Translations under genes and position numbers: made by a program | The notes under the pieces: generated by a model | Database searches by the model: none | Told to the model about the DNA's origin: nothing | Seen by the model: the letters and a program-made list of their open reading frames with translations, nothing else | Part shown: in pieces, positions 6,495-10,539 of the stretch | Layout of the letters: each line of letters starts with the position of its first letter | How positions within the stretch are numbered: position 1 is the first letter of the stretch | From: an uncultured Campylobacter sp. | Lineage (GTDB): Bacteria > Campylobacterota > Campylobacteria > Campylobacterales > Campylobacteraceae | Assembly: GCA_905373295.1 (NCBI GenBank) | Contig: CAJPSJ010000049.1 | Coordinates: forward strand, 1-10,539 | Reading direction: 5' to 3' | DNA: 10,539 bases

Positions 6495-6765
6495 AGATGA
6501 AATTTTTGAAATTTTAAAAAAGGCGCTCGTGGAGCTTTTTGAGATCGACGAGAGCAAGGTCGTGCCGGAGGCTAAAATTTACGAGGATCTGCAGATCGAC
6601 AGCATCGACGCGATCGATCTGGTCGATTATGTCAAGAAAAACACCGGCTACAAGCTAATGCCCGATGATTTTAAAAACATCCAGACCCTTGGCGACATCG
6701 TGGATGCCGTAGCCGCGAAGCTCGATCAGGGCGCGGGCGTGGAGACTACGGGCGGCGAGAGTTAA
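6487..6765 (+). CDS. apeF: acyl carrier protein (ApeF)
   Basis: This 92-aa second ACP carries its phosphopantetheine Ser at residue 39 in EDLQIDSIDAIDL (33-45). The four-helix ACP pattern follows, with a short tail rich in Gly and Thr. It differs clearly from ApeE, so the pair is not a recent duplication and the two probably have separate roles (for example primer loading versus extension). The start overlaps the apeE stop by 8 nt. A stretch of about 700 nt without a convincing gene follows, the only such break in the window. Confidence 0.9.
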   Translation: MSKDEIFEILKKALVELFEIDESKVVPEAKIYEDLQIDSIDAIDLVDYVKKNTGYKLMPDDFKNIQTLGDIVDAVAAKLDQGAGVETTGGES

Positions 6766-6931
6766 ATTTTGCCGTGCGGCGCGGCAAGATCGCGTGCGTT
6801 GCGGTTTGGCAGTTTACTTTGCGGCGGCACAGAGGCGGCGATTGGCTCGATAGATAGCAACGGCGGCATTTTGTTTGGTGCGCGCGGTGTTTTGACGGCA
6901 CACAGCGAACGTTTTATTGAAAGCATGCAGG

Positions 6932-6993
6932 AAGCGGCTTGCGGGCTTGGCGGTTAAGCGGCACGGTACAAAGCCCGCCTACCCGCCGCTTTT
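6932..6993 (+). terminator. possible Rho-independent terminator after apeF
   Basis: AAGCGGC (6932-6938) pairs with GCCGCTT (6985-6991), and GCGGGCTT (6941-6948) pairs with AAGCCCGC (6971-6978). The stem is interrupted by a 2/6-nt internal loop, and a 22-nt apical loop follows. Only four T residues (6990-6993) follow and they overlap the stem end, so termination may be weak or absent. It lies about 170 nt downstream of apeF. Confidence 0.35.
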
Positions 6994-7003
6994 AGGCTAG
7001 TAT

Positions 7004-7017
7004 GTAAAGCGCTTTAC
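7004..7017. promoter_or_regulatory. perfect 14-bp palindrome GTAAAGCGCTTTAC, possible operator
   Basis: The two 7-bp half sites are perfectly symmetrical, and flanking TAG and CTA extend the symmetry after a 3-bp mismatch. The site has the size of a dimeric regulator operator and sits in the only long intergenic stretch. No regulator gene is visible in the window, so its function is inferred only from its form. Confidence 0.3.
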
Positions 7018-7048
7018 GAGCTAAAATTTTAATCCGCGAGCTTGAATG

Positions 7049-7114
7049 AAATTTTGAAATTTTAAAAGGCGTTGTTTCTTTTTCGGTCGCTGTTTTCATA
7101 AAATTTCAAAATTT
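7049..7114. repeat. AT-rich inverted repeat with 16-bp perfect arms
   Basis: The arm at 7049-7064 (AAATTTTGAAATTTTA) is the exact reverse complement of 7099-7114, separated by a 34-nt loop. A G-T wobble and one further pair extend the stem at the base. The arms consist of the AAATTT-type words common in this genome, which raises the chance of fortuitous symmetry. Even so, 16 consecutive matches would form a stable hairpin or cruciform. Confidence 0.6.
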
Positions 7115-7332
7115 TAAAATTTCGGCTAAATTTAATTTAGCGGATTTGATCGCGGGTGCGGCGCCGCGAGTTAAATTAAAGCGCAGCTAAATTTTAAGAC
7201 GCGGGTTGAAATTTGAAGGCGGCAGGCACGGCTGAATTAAAATTTTATAAGCATGGCGCCCAAAACCGTGGCGCCGAGGTCAAATTTAAAGTATCTCGGC
7301 ACGGTATAGATCGCAACGATCGCGCTGCTAGC

Positions 7333-7452
7333 AACAAAACCAAAAACCGCCACGGCAAAACCAAAATCGTAGCAGCAAAAGCCTAGTCAGCCGCGGTAAA
7401 ACAAAATCGCCGTGACGAAGCTAAAGCTGCTGCGGTAAAAAAACCAAGCCCT
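7333..7452 (+). repeat. degenerate A-rich repeat upstream of apeG
   Basis: Variants of the block (G)GYAAAACCAAAATCG recur near 7333, 7354, 7394 and 7434, separated by GC-rich words such as GCCGTGAC and GCTGCGG. Spacing is irregular (about 20-40 nt). The texture resembles the 36-nt repeat array at 5003-5351, though the units differ. Confidence 0.4.
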
Positions 7453-7465
7453 TGCGGCTAAATTT

Positions 7466-7470
7466 AAGGA
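7466..7470 (+). promoter_or_regulatory. ribosome binding site for apeG
   Basis: AAGGA lies 9 nt before the TTG at 7480 and directly abuts the alternative TTG at 7471. The spacing therefore favours 7480 as the start. An in-frame TAA at 7465-7467 excludes any earlier start. Confidence 0.5.
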
Positions 7471-7479
7471 TTGCAAAGA

Positions 7480-8019
7480 TTGCGACGAACGATATTTTTA
7501 AAAACAGTTACCATAATTTTAAGCGTGTTTTACCCTTTCGGCCTCTATTTTTTGCACGGCGGCGCGCGGGTCTGTTTGCTCGCGGCGATGAGCGCGCTAT
7601 GGGGAGCACGAGCTGTTTTTGAAAGTAAAGATCGCGCTATTAAGGGCGCGAGCGCGGCGTTTTTTGCGCTGTGCGCCCTATTTAGCGGCGGAGCGCTCGC
7701 GTATCTGTATCCGCTCATAATAAATTTCTCGCTCGCGGCGCTTTTCGCGCTTAGTCTAAGATCGACGCCCGCCATCACGCGCCTAGCGCTTTTGAAGCAG
7801 CCAGGTCTCAACGAGCACGGCCGCGCCTACACGCGCAAGCTGACCGAAATTTGGCTCGGATTTTTCGTGCTAAACGGCCTACTTAGCGCGGCGCTGCTGC
7901 TACCGCGAGATAAAATTTATTGGAGCGTTTATTGCGGCGCGATCTCATACGCCCTCATCGGCGCGCTGATCGGCGGCGAGATGATTTTTAGGAAATTTTA
8001 TGTTAAAAAATTTGATTAA
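7480..8019 (+). CDS. apeG: integral membrane protein of APE clusters (ApeG, COG4648-like)
   Basis: The predicted protein has 179 aa from the TTG at 7480 (182 aa from the TTG at 7471). It is strongly hydrophobic. Numbered from 7471, likely membrane helices are at about residues 11-29, 32-49, 60-78, 81-97, 127-145 and 150-172. Conserved-looking features are FYPFGLYFL (20-28), PLIINFSLAALFALSLRSTPAITRLALL (81-108) and LTEIWLGFFVLNGLLSA (124-140), which match my memory of the membrane protein found next to the AMP-ligase gene in APE clusters. Its biochemical role is not established; placement in the inner membrane with pigment assembly is inferred. The stop overlaps the next gene by 20 nt. No ATG lies near the N-terminus, so the weak start may limit its expression. 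Confidence 0.78.
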   Translation: MRRTIFLKTVTIILSVFYPFGLYFLHGGARVCLLAAMSALWGARAVFESKDRAIKGASAAFFALCALFSGGALAYLYPLIINFSLAALFALSLRSTPAITRLALLKQPGLNEHGRAYTRKLTEIWLGFFVLNGLLSAALLLPRDKIYWSVYCGAISYALIGALIGGEMIFRKFYVKKFD

Positions 8020-10144
8020 TTCTTTGAAGCCTTACGAGCGCGAAATTCTTGCTACGGCGGCTCTTGCGCACGATTTGGCAAAAAAGGGATGCAAGCAAGA
8101 CGAAACGGCAAGCTTAAAAGGCGCGGACAAACTCCAAAGCAGCGCGGCAAGCGTAAATTTAAAAGACGCGGAAAATTCTAGCAGAAGCGCAAATTTTAAT
8201 AGCGCTAAAAATTCTAGCGGCGGCACAGATACCGCGCGCGCCATGCAAACGGCGCAGACACAAGAGCAAAAAAACGCGCCGATGATTGAAATTTACGGCG
8301 AGGACGCGGCGGAGTTCATCGCGTTTTTTTTCGGCGCGCTGATTGCGGGTTTTGCGCCCGTGCTGCTGCGAGAGCCAAAATTTAGCGGCGAATTTCATCT
8401 CGGCGGCGACGTGAAAATTCCAAATCTCACCGCAGCGCAAAATTTAGACAAATTCTGCTCCCATGATTTAGAAAACATTTCACCTCCGGGTACGGGAAAA
8501 TCTGCGCCTAAAATTTCATCTAAAAACGCGCCGCAAAATCACGCGCCGTGCGAGCAAGAGGCTGTCTCTTTGCATCTGCTGCGCGCCGATCAAAAATTTT
8601 ATATCAAAACTTCGGGCTCGACGGGCGAAGCGAAAAATATCGAAAAAAGCCTGCGCGATATGGTTTTGGAGGCGGAATTTTTAGTAGAAAGATTTGGCCT
8701 TTGCGCAAGCGATCGATTTTTATCGGGTGTCTCGCACCAAAATATGTTCGGGCTCACATTTAGCATCTTCGTGCCGCTGCTTTGCGGCTCACGCACGCAA
8801 AAAGGCGGCCTAAACTACCCTGAAATCATCCTCGCAGCCGATCTTGCGGGCGCCGTGCTGATCAGCTCGCCCACGGTGCTCGGCGCGCTGTGCGAGCACG
8901 CAGACGCCGCAAACATAGCGCCTTTGGGCACTATTTTTAGCGCGGGTGCGCCGTTAAGTTCTGCGATCCGAGATAATTTGCGCGCGCTTAGCAATGCCCG
9001 CATCGTCGATATTTACGGCTCTAGCGAAACGGGCGTGATCGCTTGCAACGAAGGCGCGGGACTTAAGAAATTTGCTCCCGTAAGCGTGCAGATTCGCACG
9101 GATATCGATAGCGGCGGCGCGACAAAACGCGAGGACAAGCTCTCTGATCCTGCGGCAAGCTCTTGCGGCGAAAATTCTGCGGCAGAGCCTAAAACGAGCC
9201 GTGCGGGCGAACAAAATGCGGACGGGCAAGACGCAAGCCGTTCGGGCAAGCAGGCGTCTAAATTTAATGCAGACGCTAGCGATAAAACCGCAGACGATCA
9301 TAAAAACAGCTCCGCACCGAGCTCTGTGACAAAACACGACGATAAATTTGCACAAATGGGCGAGCTTTGCGATAAATTTGGGGCAAAGCAGCTCTCCGAC
9401 AAATTCTCGCAAACGGGCGAGTTTACGATCAGCTCGCCTTGGTGCGAGCGCTTCGAAAGCCGCGATTTCGGCTATGTGCGCGCAGACGAGATCGTGCTTT
9501 TGGGGCGCGGCGATCGCACCGTGAAGATCAACGAAAACCGCGTGGGCCTCGATCTGCTCGAAGCCAAACTCCGCTCGCACGAATTTATCGGAGAATGCAG
9601 GATCGATCTGCACCCACAGCGAGACCGCGCCGTAGCTCTTATCAAGCTTAGCGAGCGCGGCGAGCAGGCGTTTCGTGCAATCGGCAAAAAGGGCGTCACG
9701 GACGAGCTAAAGGCCTTTTTAAAGCCCGAATTCGGCGCGATTTTGCGCTACTTCAAAATCGCGAGCAAGCTGCCTTTTAACGAGCAGGGCAAGCTAAGCA
9801 AAAAGGACTTTTTAAGCGCCCTGCAGCGCTACGAGGTGCCGGTTTTCGAGCAAAGCGCGGAGAATGAGTTTCGCGCGAAGGTGCGCGCAAGCGACTTTTA
9901 TTTCGACGGACACTTTGCGCGATTTCCGCTGGTGCCCGCGTTTATGCAGCTTCGCTTCGTATTGATCTGCGCAAAAGACCTGGGCTACGAGCTGGACGGC
10001 ACGCAAAAGATAGAAAATTTAAAATTTAAAAATTTCATCCGCCCGGGCGATGAAATTTCAATCAAAATCACCGAAGCAAGCGGCAAGCTCCGCTTTGAAA
10101 TTTCAAACGACAAGGTCTGCGCCAGTGGAAGAATTTGCCTTTAA
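8000..10144 (+). CDS. apeH: fused AMP-dependent acyl/aryl-ACP ligase and dehydratase (ApeH-ApeI) with low-complexity insertions
   Basis: The protein has 714 aa. The N-terminal part is an ANL adenylating enzyme expected to activate an aryl acid (4-hydroxybenzoate type in known APE systems) and load it on ACP. Visible motifs are YIKTSGSTGEAKNI (201-214), VDIYGSSETGVIA (336-348), SRDFGYVRADE (487-497), LLGRGDRTVKINENRVGLDLLE (500-521, with Asp505/Arg506) and LPFNEQGKLSKKDF (591-604, A10 Lys598). Residues about 618-714 are a hotdog dehydratase of ApeI type with GHFARFPLVPAFMQL (637-651). His638 is the catalytic His, but the position of the FabZ Glu is Arg652. Ligase and dehydratase are separate genes in some clusters and fused here. 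Residues about 30-92, 142-188 and 366-472 are Ser/Ala/Asn/Lys-rich insertions absent from the family core. The ATG at 8000 has AGGA at 7990-7993 and overlaps apeG by 20 nt. Confidence 0.85.
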   Translation: MLKNLINSLKPYEREILATAALAHDLAKKGCKQDETASLKGADKLQSSAASVNLKDAENSSRSANFNSAKNSSGGTDTARAMQTAQTQEQKNAPMIEIYGEDAAEFIAFFFGALIAGFAPVLLREPKFSGEFHLGGDVKIPNLTAAQNLDKFCSHDLENISPPGTGKSAPKISSKNAPQNHAPCEQEAVSLHLLRADQKFYIKTSGSTGEAKNIEKSLRDMVLEAEFLVERFGLCASDRFLSGVSHQNMFGLTFSIFVPLLCGSRTQKGGLNYPEIILAADLAGAVLISSPTVLGALCEHADAANIAPLGTIFSAGAPLSSAIRDNLRALSNARIVDIYGSSETGVIACNEGAGLKKFAPVSVQIRTDIDSGGATKREDKLSDPAASSCGENSAAEPKTSRAGEQNADGQDASRSGKQASKFNADASDKTADDHKNSSAPSSVTKHDDKFAQMGELCDKFGAKQLSDKFSQTGEFTISSPWCERFESRDFGYVRADEIVLLGRGDRTVKINENRVGLDLLEAKLRSHEFIGECRIDLHPQRDRAVALIKLSERGEQAFRAIGKKGVTDELKAFLKPEFGAILRYFKIASKLPFNEQGKLSKKDFLSALQRYEVPVFEQSAENEFRAKVRASDFYFDGHFARFPLVPAFMQLRFVLICAKDLGYELDGTQKIENLKFKNFIRPGDEISIKITEASGKLRFEISNDKVCASGRICL
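9341..9424 (+). repeat. 57-bp spaced direct repeat at the edge of the third ApeH insertion
   Basis: The 27-bp segments 9341-9367 and 9398-9424 encode DKFAQMGEL (448-456) and DKFSQTGEF (467-475). The second copy runs into the ligase core strand GEFTISSPW, so the repeat includes the boundary between insert and core. A shorter DKFGA lies between them. Confidence 0.55.
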
Positions 10145-10539
10145 GCCCGCGTTTTTGCTGCCCTACTTCAACCACCCCGCGCGCATCGCCGAGCTCGTGC
10201 ACGCCCTGGCGCCCATCGCGCCCGTGCTGATCGTGGACGACGGCAGCGACGAAGCGAGCAAAAGCGCGCTAAATGGGCTTGCGGCTCAAATTTACGCCCG
10301 CGCGCAAAACGGCGGCAAAGGCGCTGCCGTGTGCGACGGGCTGGCGTGGGCGAAGGAGCTTGGATTTACGCACGCCTTTCAGATCGATGCGGACTTTCAG
10401 CACGACGTAGGCAGATGCGAGGAGTTTTTGGCGCTTGCGGCGCAGCAGCCCTCCGCACTGATCTGCGCCGCGCCAGTGTATGACGAAAGCGCGCCCAAAT
10501 CCCGCCTACACGGACGCAAGATAATGAATTTTTGGTGCG
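10125..10539 (+). CDS. apeJ: family 2 glycosyltransferase, N-terminal part (ApeJ-like; runs off the window)
   Basis: A frame opens with GTG at 10125, 20 nt before the end of the previous gene, and is still open at the last base (138 full codons). It has a GT-A fold start: PAFLLPYFNHPARI (8-21), APVLIVDDGSDE (32-43, Asp38/Asp39), the NGGKGAAVCDGL segment (62-73) and a DAD metal site at 88-90 in FQIDADFQH. These are typical of GT2 enzymes of the dolichol-phosphate-mannose synthase type. In APE clusters the corresponding protein, ApeJ, fuses such a domain to an acyltransferase; the second part would lie beyond the window. It probably builds the sugar part of the lipid anchor. The 20-nt overlap equals that between apeG and apeH. 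Confidence 0.8.
   Translation, partial: MEEFAFKPAFLLPYFNHPARIAELVHALAPIAPVLIVDDGSDEASKSALNGLAAQIYARAQNGGKGAAVCDGLAWAKELGFTHAFQIDADFQHDVGRCEEFLALAAQQPSALICAAPVYDESAPKSRLHGRKIMNFWC

Larger units (their letters stand above)
6766..7479 (+). other. gene-poor spacer between apeF and apeG
   Basis: These 714 nt contain no gene I can support, although all other genes here overlap or abut. The first part (to about 6957) is GC-rich and open in one frame. A terminator-like hairpin, a perfect palindrome and a long AT-rich inverted repeat follow between 6932 and 7114. From about 7120 the sequence is a patchwork of AAATTT words, GGCGCC blocks and degenerate A-rich repeats. A TATAGAT at 7305-7311 could be a weak -10 element, but no matching -35 is clear. 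If the hairpin terminates transcription, a promoter for apeG would have to lie here. Confidence 0.6.

Noticed and set aside
6769..6957. 62-aa ORF with TTG start just after apeF
   Set aside because: No convincing ribosome site, no recognised similarity and a Gly/Ala-rich composition explained by GC-rich sequence. It is too short to trust.
8954..9613. 219-aa - strand ORF within apeH-apeI
   Set aside because: It lies antisense to conserved ligase motifs and has a Cys/Arg/Ala-rich composition typical of shadow frames.

Overview
The window is an internal stretch of an aryl polyene (APE) biosynthetic operon, a type II polyketide/fatty-acid-like pathway that makes membrane-bound yellow pigments. 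Every recognisable gene is on the + strand. Roughly balanced GC, the heavily repeated word AAATTT, TTG/GTG starts and very tight gene packing suggest an epsilonproteobacterium, most likely a higher-GC oral Campylobacter of the C. gracilis/showae/rectus kind. That placement is inferred from style, not from a marker gene. Gene symbols follow the ape nomenclature as I remember it, so the enzyme class is firmer than the letter.

Region 1 (1-2403): the tail of an upstream gene (probably another ketosynthase), then apeP (dehydratase partner), apeQ (ketoreductase) and apeR (ketosynthase). All overlap by 4-8 nt. Region 2 (2414-4391): a small secreted protein of unknown function from the family misnamed 'excinuclease', then apeC, the chain-length-factor-like ketosynthase partner, which is inflated to 521 aa by low-complexity insertions. 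Region 3 (4381-5479): two overlapping, basic, repeat-rich ORFs with no recognisable family, chained by start/stop overlaps between apeC and apeD. The second contains a degenerate 36-nt tandem repeat. Region 4 (5476-6765): apeD (acyltransferase) and two acyl carrier proteins (apeE, apeF). Region 5 (6766-7479): about 0.7 kb without a convincing gene, holding a terminator-like hairpin, a 14-bp perfect palindrome, a long AT-rich inverted repeat and degenerate repeats. Region 6 (7480-10539): apeG (membrane protein), a fused apeH-apeI (AMP-ligase plus dehydratase, again with insertions) and the start of apeJ (glycosyltransferase, cut by the window end).

Expected joint function: the ApeH part activates an aryl acid and loads it on ApeE/ApeF; ketosynthases (ApeR, and ApeC with a partner) extend it; ApeQ reduces; an ApeI/ApeP heteromeric dehydratase forms the double bonds. 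ApeD and ApeJ probably attach the polyene to a lipid/sugar anchor. Two points stand out. The two dehydratase halves carry complementary single catalytic residues (His in ApeI, Glu in ApeP). In-frame low-complexity sequence has also expanded both inside proteins (ApeC, ApeH) and at gene junctions (4381-5479, 6766-7479) of an otherwise compact operon.
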